From: Chitinophaga filiformis
GTDB lineage: Bacteria > Bacteroidota > Bacteroidia > Chitinophagales > Chitinophagaceae
Reading direction: 5' to 3'
Length of the DNA: 64,000 nt
Assembly: GCF_023100805.1 (NCBI RefSeq)
Contig: NZ_CP095855.1
Span: 620,001 to 684,000, forward strand
The position numbers were made by a program, and so were the translations under genes. A model generated the notes under the pieces. That model saw only the letters and a program-made list of their open reading frames with translations, did not search any database and had not been told where the DNA came from. Shown piece after piece: positions 1 through 7,718 of this stretch (the stretch's first letter is position 1; each line of letters starts with the position of its first letter).

Positions 1-560
1 CATCATTTCGTCCGGATTGCACCATTCATACGGGTTGTATTATTCATTCCCGGGGTTTGCATTATTCATTGGCAGGGTTGCATTATTTCATCCCGGGGTT
101 GCACCCCGGGCTACAAACACACGGCACCTGACGGAGCCGATTGACGTGGATTATTACGTCATGCGTTCGGAATTATATCAATTGTTTCCCGGACTATTCC
201 GTTTCCCATGGGGTTCAGCTATTTCCCGTCCCAGGGTTGTATCATTCATCCCCGGGGTTGCACACCGGGCTACAAACACACGGCACCTGACGGAGCCGAT
301 TGGCGCGAATGACTACGTCATGCGTTCGGAATTATATCAATCGTTTCCCGGTCTATTCCGTTTCCCATGGGGTTCAGCTATTTCCCGTCCCCGGGTTGCA
401 TCATTCATCCCGGGGTTGCACCTCGGGCTACAAACACACGGCACCTGACGGAGCCGATTGACGTAGATGACCACGTCATGCGTTCGGAATTGTGCCTATT
501 GTTTTGCGGGCCACTTCGTCTTATACGGGATTCAGCATTTACATATTCATAACTATTTCG
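1..560. repeat. REP-like non-coding repeat array (about 158-bp units)
   Basis: This stretch has no convincing gene. A unit of about 158-159 bp occurs nearly three times: the shared box CTACAAACACACGGCACC begins near 111, 270 and 428. Each unit carries a GC-rich palindrome (CCCGGGG-TTGCA-CCCCGGG in the first, degenerate later), then an imperfect hairpin CGGCACC-TGAC-GGAGCCG, then an ACGT...ACGT inverted pair. Upstream, 15-90 holds shorter degenerate 20-23-bp repeats of a GGGTTGCATTATTCATT type. Two linked hairpins in direct repeats resemble bacterial REP/BIME elements mobilised by RAYT (Y1 HUH) transposases. No RAYT gene is in the window, so that link is inference. Open frames crossing the array are repeat artefacts. 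Confidence 0.75.
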
Positions 561-564
561 CCCC

Positions 565-572
565 TACATTTG
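565..572 (+). promoter_or_regulatory. -7 box (TACATTTG) for the DoxX-like gene
   Basis: TACATTTG fits the Bacteroidota -7 consensus TAnnTTTG and would start transcription about 12 nt before the ATG at 591. No clear -33 TTG is seen at the expected spacing. Confidence 0.4.
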
Positions 573-590
573 TTAAAAAGCCAAAACCGT

Positions 591-941
591 ATGAAAACTA
601 TTGTTCCTACCAGGGTTGCCATCATCATCTACGCTGTTGTCATGGGACTTTTTGGTATCATCCATTTTGTACACGCCAATATCATGGCTGGCGCTGTTCC
701 CATCCCGGGTGGCAGGACCTGGATCTATATTACCGGCCTGGCACTCATACTCGCATCGATCTCCTTTATCATCAACGTAGCTGTAAAACTGGCGGGATAC
801 CTGCTGGCATTTTTCCTGCTTATCGTTATTGTGCTTGTGCACATTCCTCATGCCACGGAAGACCTGCCATCACTCACAATGATGCTGAAAGATGTGGCCC
901 TGATGGCGGCGGCCATTATGGTAGCCAATACCGGAAAATAG
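591..941 (+). CDS. DoxX-like small integral membrane protein
   Basis: A 116-residue, very hydrophobic protein with four predicted transmembrane segments (about 8-28, 45-62, 67-85, 98-113). The pattern of a helix ending in GLFGIIHF, then a PGG loop, then three close helices resembles the DoxX/SURF4-like superfamily, whose biochemical role is poorly defined. I chose the ATG at 591 because it gives a normal Lys-containing N-terminus and lies just behind a TACATTTG box. The in-frame ATG at 492 would add 33 residues that run into the repeat array. It stands alone, with DPP4 about 100 bp downstream on the same strand. Confidence 0.75.
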   Translation: MKTIVPTRVAIIIYAVVMGLFGIIHFVHANIMAGAVPIPGGRTWIYITGLALILASISFIINVAVKLAGYLLAFFLLIVIVLVHIPHATEDLPSLTMMLKDVALMAAAIMVANTGK

Positions 942-1039
942 GGTCTTTGATCCGCCTATCGTAATTTCGGGCTGACCATTTCTTTATTTAATTATTTTAG
1001 CTCTTTTTACAAGGAAACTTTACAACAAGAGCTAAAAAC

Positions 1040-3172
1040 ATGCATACAACACGTTACGGGTCAGCCTGTTTAATAGCGCTGAGCATTCTTAGTCTCAGGC
1101 TGCAGGCACAGGACAAAAAAGACCTGTCATTCCGCCAGATCTTCAAAGGAGAGGCAACCGGCCTTTATCAACCACTACCCGCCATCAGAGGATGGGCTGA
1201 TGACTCACATTACATCGAATACCGCACCGCAGGCGGCGCCTCCAAAGCATGGAAAGTAGATGCAGCTACCGGCAAGGCGGAACCTTATGCTACCCCTCCC
1301 GAAGGAGCCACCGTACAGGTGCGTGACCATGACATCATCTACACTTCCCCTGAGGGCACCGAAACACAACTCACCAGCGATACAGCCCAGGAAAGGAATC
1401 CCACACTTTCTCCGGATGGAAAATATGTTGCTTTTACCCGCGCCAATGACCTCTATAGCATTGAGATCGCTACCAAAAAGGAGATCCGCTATACCACAGA
1501 CGGCTCTGATGTGGTATACAATGGCTGGGCGTCCTGGGTCTATTACGAAGAGATCCTTGGCCGCGCCTCCAGGTATCGCGCTTTCTGGTGGAGCCCTGAC
1601 AGCCGTTACCTGGCCTACATGCATTTTGATGACTCCAAAGTGCCGGTATTCCCTATCTACAGCGAAAAAGGACAACATGGCTACCTGGAAAACACCCGCT
1701 ATCCTAAAGCCGGCGATACCAACCCTGCCGTGAAGATCGGTACCGTACCCGTGACAGGTGGCAAGACCTTATGGGCCGACTTCAATGAGAAAGATGACCA
1801 GTACTTTGGCGCACCTTTCTTTACTCCGGAAGGACGCCTATGGGTACAATGGATGAACCGCGAACAGGACAACCTGAAAATCTATGAGATCAATCCCGAT
1901 AACGGCCAAAAGAAAGAGATCTATAGTGAAAAGCAATCTACCTGGATTGACTGGTACGACAACATTCCCTTTCTGACAGGCGGCAAAGGTTTTATCCTGA
2001 AAAGTGATAAAAGTGGCTGGGCACATCTTTACTGGCACAACATGGATGGTAGTCTGAACAAACAGCTCACTTCCGGCAACTGGACGGTAAAAGACATCTC
2101 CGCCATTGATAATAAACAAGGCATCATCTACTTCACTGCACGCAAAGAGGCATCCCCACGTACAGACCTGTACCAGGTGAACCTGAAAACAGCTGCCATC
2201 ACACGTCTTTCCTTCGGCGATTATTTCCATGCCGTAGATGTGAGCCCTAAAGGCAGCTATTTCGTTACCACTTATTCCAACCTGGCCACTCCGCCAAGGA
2301 TGGCACTGCTGAACAATAAAGGCAAAGTGCTGCGTGAACTGGGCGATGCCAAGGGCGCCCAATTCGGTGAATACAATCTCGCCCAGACCAAACTGCAATA
2401 CTATAAGACCCGCGACGGCCTTGAACTGCCAATGACCATTACCATGCCATTACACATGCAGCCAGGTAAAAAATACCCTGTCCTGATCAGCATTTATGGC
2501 GGCCCTGATGCGGGTACTGTATACGACAACTGGAAAATGCCACTCAGTACCCAATGGTGGGCAGAGCAGGGCGTCATCCAGGTGGCGATCGATAACCGCA
2601 GTTCCGGTCAGTTAGGTAAAATGGGGATGAACTACATTCACCGCCAACTGGGGAAACATGAAATTGAGGACTATATGGATGCCGCTAAATGGTTAAGGGC
2701 ACAGTCCTGGACAGATACTACCAAGGTCTGCATAACGGGAGGTAGCTTCGGTGGCTACATGACCTGCATGGCGCTGACCTACGGTGCAGATGTCTTCACG
2801 CATGGTATGGCTAACTTCGCCGTGACTGACTGGCAATTATATGACAGCCATTATACCGAGCGCTATATGGATACGCCCCAGGAGAATCCTGAAGGCTACC
2901 GTATTACTTCTCCAATTACATATGCCGACCGCTATAAAGGCCTTATCCGTATCGTACATGGCACTATGGACGATAATGTGCATATGCAGAACAGTATTCA
3001 GCTGGTAGATAAGCTGGAGAATCTCGGGAAGCATTTTGAGTTCATGGTGTATCCGGGGGAAAGGCATGGCTGGCGGAACAGCATCAAGAACAGGCATAGC
3101 GACAATGAAATGTATCGTTTCATTTATTCCTATTTGCTGGAGCGTCCTTTTCCGAAGGAATTTGAGCTGTAA
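1040..3172 (+). CDS. S9 family peptidase, dipeptidyl peptidase IV type
   Basis: A 710-residue exported serine peptidase that would remove Xaa-Pro/Xaa-Ala dipeptides from the N-termini of peptides in the periplasm. It starts with a Sec signal peptide of about 24 residues ending in LQAQ. Residues about 40-440 match the DPP4 N-terminal beta-propeller, including the DSRYLAYMHFDDSKVP segment. Residues about 480-705 are the alpha/beta-hydrolase domain, with nucleophile Ser569 in GGSFGGY, acid at Asp644/Asp645 in the MDDNVH motif, and His676 in ERHGW. The length is normal for bacterial DPP4. It is a single gene, closed by a strong terminator 20 bp downstream. Confidence 0.95.
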   Translation: MHTTRYGSACLIALSILSLRLQAQDKKDLSFRQIFKGEATGLYQPLPAIRGWADDSHYIEYRTAGGASKAWKVDAATGKAEPYATPPEGATVQVRDHDIIYTSPEGTETQLTSDTAQERNPTLSPDGKYVAFTRANDLYSIEIATKKEIRYTTDGSDVVYNGWASWVYYEEILGRASRYRAFWWSPDSRYLAYMHFDDSKVPVFPIYSEKGQHGYLENTRYPKAGDTNPAVKIGTVPVTGGKTLWADFNEKDDQYFGAPFFTPEGRLWVQWMNREQDNLKIYEINPDNGQKKEIYSEKQSTWIDWYDNIPFLTGGKGFILKSDKSGWAHLYWHNMDGSLNKQLTSGNWTVKDISAIDNKQGIIYFTARKEASPRTDLYQVNLKTAAITRLSFGDYFHAVDVSPKGSYFVTTYSNLATPPRMALLNNKGKVLRELGDAKGAQFGEYNLAQTKLQYYKTRDGLELPMTITMPLHMQPGKKYPVLISIYGGPDAGTVYDNWKMPLSTQWWAEQGVIQVAIDNRSSGQLGKMGMNYIHRQLGKHEIEDYMDAAKWLRAQSWTDTTKVCITGGSFGGYMTCMALTYGADVFTHGMANFAVTDWQLYDSHYTERYMDTPQENPEGYRITSPITYADRYKGLIRIVHGTMDDNVHMQNSIQLVDKLENLGKHFEFMVYPGERHGWRNSIKNRHSDNEMYRFIYSYLLERPFPKEFEL

Positions 3173-3192
3173 TCTTTCTTTTGATATTTCAG

Positions 3193-3222
3193 GCCGGTTA
3201 GCTTTCTGCTGACCGGCTTTTT
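3193..3222 (+). terminator. Rho-independent terminator of the DPP4 gene
   Basis: A ten-pair stem (GCCGGTTAGC with GCTGACCGGC, one G-T wobble) has a five-base loop and is followed by TTTTT, starting 20 bp after the DPP4 stop codon. Confidence 0.85.
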
Positions 3223-4026
3223 CTTATCTGCAGGCTTGTGCTTAGCTGTAACAAAGCCCGATAGTTGGGCATTTATTATCAGATTAATTTGCTCTTTAGA
3301 CCGCGTTTTGTCTTGTTTGCTTTCGCTCCGGCTTCAGGCAGAGCCCTCCGCTATTCGGCGTTCCTACTAAATATAGCCGGCGATCTGTTCTGTTGCTTCC
3401 AAAAGGACGTTCCACAAGTACACCAAGCAACCATCAGCCAATAACCCACAGCATTCAAATGGATGCCATAAAACGCGGACACACAATAAACCACCACCAG
3501 CAGCCAGGAAAGTTTGCAGGTGGAGATCCCTGGCCTAGTTATTTGAAGCATGCTGATGCGACCTCAAAGGGGTTTAATAAGCAAATTATTGCTCAATACG
3601 CCCTATACCAGCCAAATAGTAAGGATGCTTCAAAGAACTCAGCCAGGGGTCCCACCTGCGAACCTTTCCGATAAGCAACCAAACAAACAACCGTAGCCCC
3701 TGTAAGATGGACGCCAGGCATACAGGCTGAACATTTCAGTCGTCCAGGCAACCATTAGCCAATGCCCGAAGCACAAAAGCCAGGCAAGAAAGCCAATGAG
3801 AACATTACATCCGTGAACGTATGGATTTCCCGGTTTATCGTATCAGATAGTATACGTGAAATAAGTCGTTATCTCGGGTGAACGTATCAATTTCCCGGGT
3901 AAACGCGAAAGCAAAAGGGGATGTCATGAGCCCGGCAATATTTTGAATGTAAAGTAAGTAAGATGGGATAAACCGCTACTGGTGGAGGATCTGGCGTAAG
4001 AGACGGAAACTTCTGGAAAAAGAAAC
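3223..4026. other. Gene-poor intergenic stretch
   Basis: I see no supportable gene. Frames of 93 codons (+, 3393-3674) and 66 codons (-, 3351-3551) have unusual composition and no recognisable family. The minus-strand reading has a short hydrophobic run containing GYWLMVAW near 3430. A related WLMVAW string recurs in the minus-strand reading near 3745-3775, so this may be decayed, duplicated membrane-protein coding DNA. The decamer GTGAACGTAT occurs at 3813 and 3878. The base composition differs from the coding neighbours. Confidence 0.4.
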
Positions 4027-4128
4027 GGGGCTGCAAGACTACAGCCCCGAAAAATTTTAACCATATCTTTATTGAAAAACCTGTACCAAAGGTGCGCGTA
4101 TTTTGCATACCCTCAAAGGCTATTCTAG
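4027..4128 (+). other. Hairpin plus conserved box plus micro-ORF, copy 1
   Basis: A seven-pair GC stem (GGGGCTG, 4027-4033; CAGCCCC, 4042-4048) is followed by AATTTTAACCATATC, then an 18-codon frame from a TTG at 4072 to a TAG at 4126-4128. The peptide begins LKNLYQR. A second copy of the whole arrangement lies about 270 bp downstream. Whether the peptide is made is unknown. The cassette may instead be the detached 5' leader of an outer-membrane transport gene, since MKN-type starts behind an AATTTTAACC box would suit a leader. That origin is inference. Confidence 0.45.
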
Positions 4129-4295
4129 TGAATGCTATATTTTACTTGGGGAACGTATCGAAACCGAAGGTGAACGTATAAGGATAAGTAGGGAAAAAAA
4201 TCCCCATTTTCAGGTAATTTTTATGAGCAGCGAATTGAAGGATTGAACAACCTAAAGGAAAAGGGGGCTAAACCATTGACCTGATACTAAAATAG

Positions 4296-4401
4296 AAGGG
4301 CGGTAAGAATACCGCCCTTGTAATAATTTTAACCATATCCTATGAAAAACCTGAGCCAAAGATATAGCAGGGTTCCATGTGTTTATGCCCTATTTCCGTG
4401 A
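4296..4401 (+). other. Hairpin plus conserved box plus micro-ORF, copy 2
   Basis: A nine-pair stem (AAGGGCGGT, 4296-4304; ACCGCCCTT, 4311-4319) is followed by AATTTTAACCATATCC and a 19-codon ATG frame at 4342-4401 whose peptide begins MKNLSQR. Compared with copy 1 the stem sequence is different but the structure is kept, and the box and the KNL-QR peptide start are nearly identical. The stop codon lies inside a GTGAACGTT string related to the decamer found four more times nearby. Confidence 0.45.
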
Positions 4402-4537
4402 ACGTTATAAAATAGTTCGTAAAACAGCATGTTTGGATAGGTCAGCAATCATATACTAAATATTATCATATTAAATTAATAATCAATTGTATAAATTATT
4501 TATTCAATAGTGAATATGCTATCAACAAGTTATCTTT
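4402..4537. other. AT-rich intergenic sequence
   Basis: Strongly AT-rich DNA downstream of csaA on the minus strand. No gene, terminator stem or promoter box could be supported. Confidence 0.4.
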
Positions 4538-4882
4538 TTAGCCAATTTTGAGCCCGTTAGCCACCGTTCTATCAGGCTGAAGCAGAACAATCTCCTTGTC
4601 CGTTCCAACAACTCCCAATACCAAGCACTCTGAAAAGAAGTTCGCGATCTGCTTAACCGGGAAATTCACTACCGCCACCACTTGCTTACCTATCAGCTCA
4701 TCCCGCTGGTATAACTTCGTAATCTGTGCGGAAGATCGTCTGATGCCTAAATCAGGTCCGAAATCAATGGTCAGCTGATATGCAGGATTCTTTGCCCGTG
4801 GAAAATCGGCCGCTTCAGTGATTGTACCTACCCTGATCTCTACTTTCTCAAAATCCGCCCAGGTGATTGTGTCCATATTCAT
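4538..4882 (-). CDS. csaA: CsaA-like tRNA-binding domain protein
   Basis: A 114-residue stand-alone OB-fold EMAP/tRNA-binding domain. The run VEIRVGTI near residue 15, the AKNPAYQLTIDFG segment, then SSAQIT and later VVNFPVKQIANF follow the CsaA family almost across its whole length; CsaA proteins are about 110 residues. Family members bind tRNA as dimers and have been described as export-related chaperones. The role here is not shown by context. Start codons at 4882 and 4876 (MNMD) are equally plausible. Confidence 0.9.
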   Translation of the reverse strand: MNMDTITWADFEKVEIRVGTITEAADFPRAKNPAYQLTIDFGPDLGIRRSSAQITKLYQRDELIGKQVVAVVNFPVKQIANFFSECLVLGVVGTDKEIVLLQPDRTVANGLKIG

Positions 4883-5175
4883 CGTCTATAAACTGAAAAT
4901 AATAAAAAAATAGTAGTAATCAAACTAATACGATAATTTTTTAACCCATACTTCTCCAGTAACCTTTGTAATACATTTCCCTGATAACTATCATTAAACC
5001 AATATTTAACAAATTCTGCTGTTTTAAAGCCGCAATATGTCTGCAATAAAGGTCGGGAGTCAAATAATCTTTAACGCTTATATAAAGAAAAAAGCTGCTA
5101 TCTGAACATACTTAATGGCATGGTTCTTGCGTTTTTATAGAGACAAAATTTTAGGTTAAAAATAGGTTAAAGCGA
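4883..5175. other. AT-rich spacer between lptC terminator and csaA
   Basis: About 290 bp of AT-rich sequence upstream of csaA. No frame, palindrome or TAnnTTTG box on the csaA strand was found. Confidence 0.4.
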
Positions 5176-5211
5176 AACGGCCCGACATTGCACATGCGAT
5201 GTCGGGCCGTT
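5176..5211 (-). terminator. Terminator hairpin downstream of lptC
   Basis: A 16-pair GC-rich stem (5176-5191 with 5196-5211, one G-T wobble) and four-base loop lie 30 bp past the lptC stop. The T-tract on the minus strand is weak, so it may also act as an mRNA-stabilising stem. Confidence 0.7.
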
Positions 5212-5240
5212 CTCGTTGTAGCCGGATAAACCGGATATTG

Positions 5241-5795
5241 TTACTGCGTCATAGTGCTGTCCTGTATAGTGAACGGACCACTTGGATGCAGAATAGTATA
5301 GTCACTGAAATCCTGGTTAGACTCCAACCCGGTACCATAAAGCGTGTCTGTAGCCGTACTGATACGTACCGGCTTGTTAGACAGGAACTTCTGCAGTTTT
5401 GAATCCCAGTTCAACTCCTGGCAATCCAGTCTTTCTCCCTTTTTATTGATCACCACCACATGATCTCTCAGGAAGATGTTGGCGTCATTTTCAAAATATT
5501 TCCCATACCTGGCAGTGAGGGTACTTTCCACGTCGAGGCTGTCGTTGTAGAACAGCACCTTAAGTCCCTTACTAAACTCAACATACACAGGAGGTTTCAG
5601 GTGCCTGAGCATCACCGGCGCCGTCAGTTTCGCTTTTACACGTCCCGTCTGGCTATACATGGATTCTATATCTTTTCCCTCTTCAACAGCTGTCGTGCTC
5701 TTATCGAGATTCATGATGGCATTCATATCGTTCTCACAGGAAACCATCGCCAGAAGAGAAAAAACAAACGCTATACGCGCTATAACTCTGTTCAT
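5241..5795 (-). CDS. lptC: LPS export ABC transporter periplasmic protein LptC
   Basis: A 184-residue lipoprotein. The start at 5795 gives a clean signal with lipobox LLAMVSC; the longer frame from 5858 would put 21 hydrophilic residues in front of it. The body has the LptC/OstA pattern: a YSQTGRVKAKLTAP strand, YVEFSKGLKVLFYND, then LTARYGKYFENDANIFLRDHV and a later NKKGERLDCQELNWD strand. LptC accepts lipopolysaccharide from the inner-membrane LptBFG transporter and passes it to the periplasmic bridge. Bacteroidota versions are often lipoproteins rather than helix-anchored. No other lpt gene is nearby. Confidence 0.87.
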   Translation of the reverse strand: MNRVIARIAFVFSLLAMVSCENDMNAIMNLDKSTTAVEEGKDIESMYSQTGRVKAKLTAPVMLRHLKPPVYVEFSKGLKVLFYNDSLDVESTLTARYGKYFENDANIFLRDHVVVINKKGERLDCQELNWDSKLQKFLSNKPVRISTATDTLYGTGLESNQDFSDYTILHPSGPFTIQDSTMTQ

Positions 5796-5835
5796 ATTAA
5801 TGATTGATAGAGGCCTAACAGGCATTTTTCGGCCC

Positions 5836-5843
5836 CAAATGTA
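5836..5843 (-). promoter_or_regulatory. -7 box (TACATTTG) for lptC
   Basis: On the minus strand this reads TACATTTG, about 40 nt before the lptC start. It supports the shorter lptC start, because the upstream ATG at 5858 would precede the box. No well-spaced -33 element. Confidence 0.4.
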
Positions 5844-5884
5844 GATAATCCCCGGCAAACCAGAACCGGAAAGACGGGGAACCC

Positions 5885-6520
5885 TCAGACATCGCCGGCA
5901 GTCAGGTTCCGAAAATGCCCGTTCAGTTTCACCCTGTCTTTCAACCGTTCCATCTCGGCCATTAAAGGGATGACTTTCAGGAGATGACGTTTCAGGTATT
6001 CCAGGCGCTGAAGTTCCTGGAAGAGGTGAAGCACCTCATATTCCTCGTGCAGCGACAAACCCGCATGATGCGCAATATCATAGGCAATCAGCTCTTCGTC
6101 AGCCTTCTTAAATGTCTTATTGATCTGCAGAATGTGATGCAGTTCCCGCAAGGCCTGCAAAACCTGCGCATGTAGCCGGCCATTACTGTTAAAATGATTC
6201 TCAGGGTAGGAAACAATGGCTCCTGTGAACATTTTATCAGGAATACTTCTGATCACTTCGAGGATTCTGAATACCTTAATGCCACGTGTTACCACATCCA
6301 TCTCTCCGTTATCATATGTCTTCTCTAGCCTTACGATCTCCACCAGTGTACCATACTCCACCATCTTTTTATCGATCACTGCGGGAATACCAAAGGGTTT
6401 ATTTTCAGCAATACAATCCCTGATCAGCTGTTTATATCTTGGCTCAAAGATATGCAGGTTCAGCTGCTCGTCCGGGTAAACTACAACGCCAAGGGGAAAT
6501 ATTGGAATAAAATTCGTCAT
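5885..6520 (-). CDS. LON peptidase substrate-binding domain protein
   Basis: A 211-residue protein that consists of the Lon N-terminal (LAN/PUA-like) domain without the AAA or protease parts. It opens with the diagnostic IPIFPLGVVVYPDEQLNLHIFEPRYKQLI, and later has YGTLVEIVRL, GEMDVVTRGIKVFRI and a helical C-terminal third (about 130-205). Stand-alone members are widespread; their function is not settled, although substrate recognition is presumed from Lon. It lies upstream of lptC on the same strand with a gap of about 90 bp and could be co-transcribed with it. Confidence 0.9.
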   Translation of the reverse strand: MTNFIPIFPLGVVVYPDEQLNLHIFEPRYKQLIRDCIAENKPFGIPAVIDKKMVEYGTLVEIVRLEKTYDNGEMDVVTRGIKVFRILEVIRSIPDKMFTGAIVSYPENHFNSNGRLHAQVLQALRELHHILQINKTFKKADEELIAYDIAHHAGLSLHEEYEVLHLFQELQRLEYLKRHLLKVIPLMAEMERLKDRVKLNGHFRNLTAGDV

Positions 6521-6574
6521 ATAGCCTAAATTATAGAATTAGTCGTTACCAATGAAATATATAAGGATGTTCTC

Positions 6575-6582
6575 TATATTTG
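6575..6582 (+). promoter_or_regulatory. -7 box (TATATTTG) upstream of the glycosyltransferase pair
   Basis: TATATTTG matches TAnnTTTG and would start RNA near 6588, giving a leader of about 60 nt. A -33 element is not evident. Confidence 0.45.
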
Positions 6583-6627
6583 CCCGATAGGCTGACAGCA
6601 ACCCGGCAGGACGGTAAGGGGCTCAGC
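6582..6627 (+). promoter_or_regulatory. Possible structured leader, SAM-I-like 3' half
   Basis: The leader contains, in order, GCCCGAT, GCAACC and GGTAAGGGGCT, resembling the P2-to-P4 consensus of SAM-I riboswitches, and can close a GCTGA/TCAGC stem around a small CCG/CGG hairpin. The 5' half of a SAM-I aptamer (P1 and kink-turn) is not visible, and glycosyltransferases are not typical SAM-I targets. It may be a coincidence or another structured leader. Confidence 0.25.
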
Positions 6628-6647
6628 TTCAAATCTAAATGTTATCC

Positions 6648-7700
6648 ATGCGGCAAATATTGTTTGATTGCGAGAAGATGAAATATGCCAATACCGGGCT
6701 CTTTGAATATTGCAAACAGTTTGGTAAAGCGCTGCTTCGTAACAAAGCTGAAGATGAAAATGTCGTGTTTTATGTACCGGCCAACCGCAAAGGATTTTTT
6801 GGTCAGCAGGAACAGTATATTATCAACAGGAAACTACATCGCTGGCTGATGCCTTCTTTCCCACAGTTGAATATCTGGCATACCTCTTTTCAGTCTTCAC
6901 ATTTTCGCCCTTCCAATAAAAATACCAGGCATGTACTGACCATACACGATCTCAACGTTATTCACCAACAAACGATCTCTCCCGTCAAAAGAGATGCCGT
7001 ATTGAAGAAGATTCAACGGAATATAGACCGTGCAGATCATATTGTCACCATCTCCCGGTTTGTACTTGAAGATGTAAAACAACACCTTGATCTGCACAAC
7101 AAACCTGCCAGTGTAATATATAACGGCGGCACGCTGGAGGCCTTTCCTGATTTTGATAGTCCTGTATACCGGCCTCAACGTCCTTTTATTTTTACGATCG
7201 GTAGTATAGATGCTAAAAAGAACTTTCATGTGCTCCCGCCCTTGCTACAGGATAACGACTATGAACTGATCATCGCAGGTCCCGTTTTTGACGAAACTTA
7301 TAAAGAGAAGATAATAGCCGCTGCACAGCAATACGGCGTAGCTGACCGGGTGAAGGTGCTGGGAAGCATCCCGAGCCAGGATAGATACTGGTATTACCAC
7401 CATTGCACAGCATTTGCATTTCCATCGCTTGCGGAAGGCTTCGGCCTGCCTGTTGTAGATGCTATGAGTGAAGGCAAACCCTGCTTTCTCTCCGATAAGA
7501 CCAGCCTGCCAGAAGTAGGAGGTCCCCTGTGTTATTATTTTCACGACTTTGCAGCGCCATATATGCAGCAGGTGTTTAAAGACGGAATGCAGCATTTCAA
7601 TGACACAAATCCTGTTACCGCTATGAAGGAAAGGGCGGACTCCATGACTTTTGATCATGCAGTAAAAAATTACTTACAGGTTTATCGTAGTCTGTACTAA
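6648..7700 (+). CDS. Glycosyltransferase, GT4 (GT-B fold), copy 1
   Basis: A 350-residue retaining-type glycosyltransferase of the GT4/group 1 family, expected to move a sugar from an NDP-sugar during cell-surface polysaccharide or glycolipid assembly on the cytoplasmic side of the membrane. Visible features are FTIGSIDAKKNF at the interdomain start, KVLGSIPSQDRYWYY, and the donor-site motif FPSLAEGFGLPVVDAMSEGKP with the E-x7-E-like pair. The start at 6648 (MRQILFDCEKMKY) aligns residue for residue with the next gene's start; an ATG at 6639 adds three residues. The next gene is a close paralogue only 18 bp downstream, so the two form an operon and a tandem duplication. Confidence 0.9.
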   Translation: MRQILFDCEKMKYANTGLFEYCKQFGKALLRNKAEDENVVFYVPANRKGFFGQQEQYIINRKLHRWLMPSFPQLNIWHTSFQSSHFRPSNKNTRHVLTIHDLNVIHQQTISPVKRDAVLKKIQRNIDRADHIVTISRFVLEDVKQHLDLHNKPASVIYNGGTLEAFPDFDSPVYRPQRPFIFTIGSIDAKKNFHVLPPLLQDNDYELIIAGPVFDETYKEKIIAAAQQYGVADRVKVLGSIPSQDRYWYYHHCTAFAFPSLAEGFGLPVVDAMSEGKPCFLSDKTSLPEVGGPLCYYFHDFAAPYMQQVFKDGMQHFNDTNPVTAMKERADSMTFDHAVKNYLQVYRSLY

Positions 7701-7718
7701 CTTATCCTACTTTTATAT

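Noticed and set aside
17..964. Open frames of 61-165 codons across the left-end repeats (for example 17-448, 467-964)
   Set aside because: They repeat with the DNA repeat unit, run through palindromes, and overlap the convincing DoxX-like gene in another frame.
3393..3674. 93-codon + strand frame in the gene-poor region
   Set aside because: Composition (Asn, His, Gln, Pro, Lys) looks like translated non-coding DNA; no motif and no promoter.
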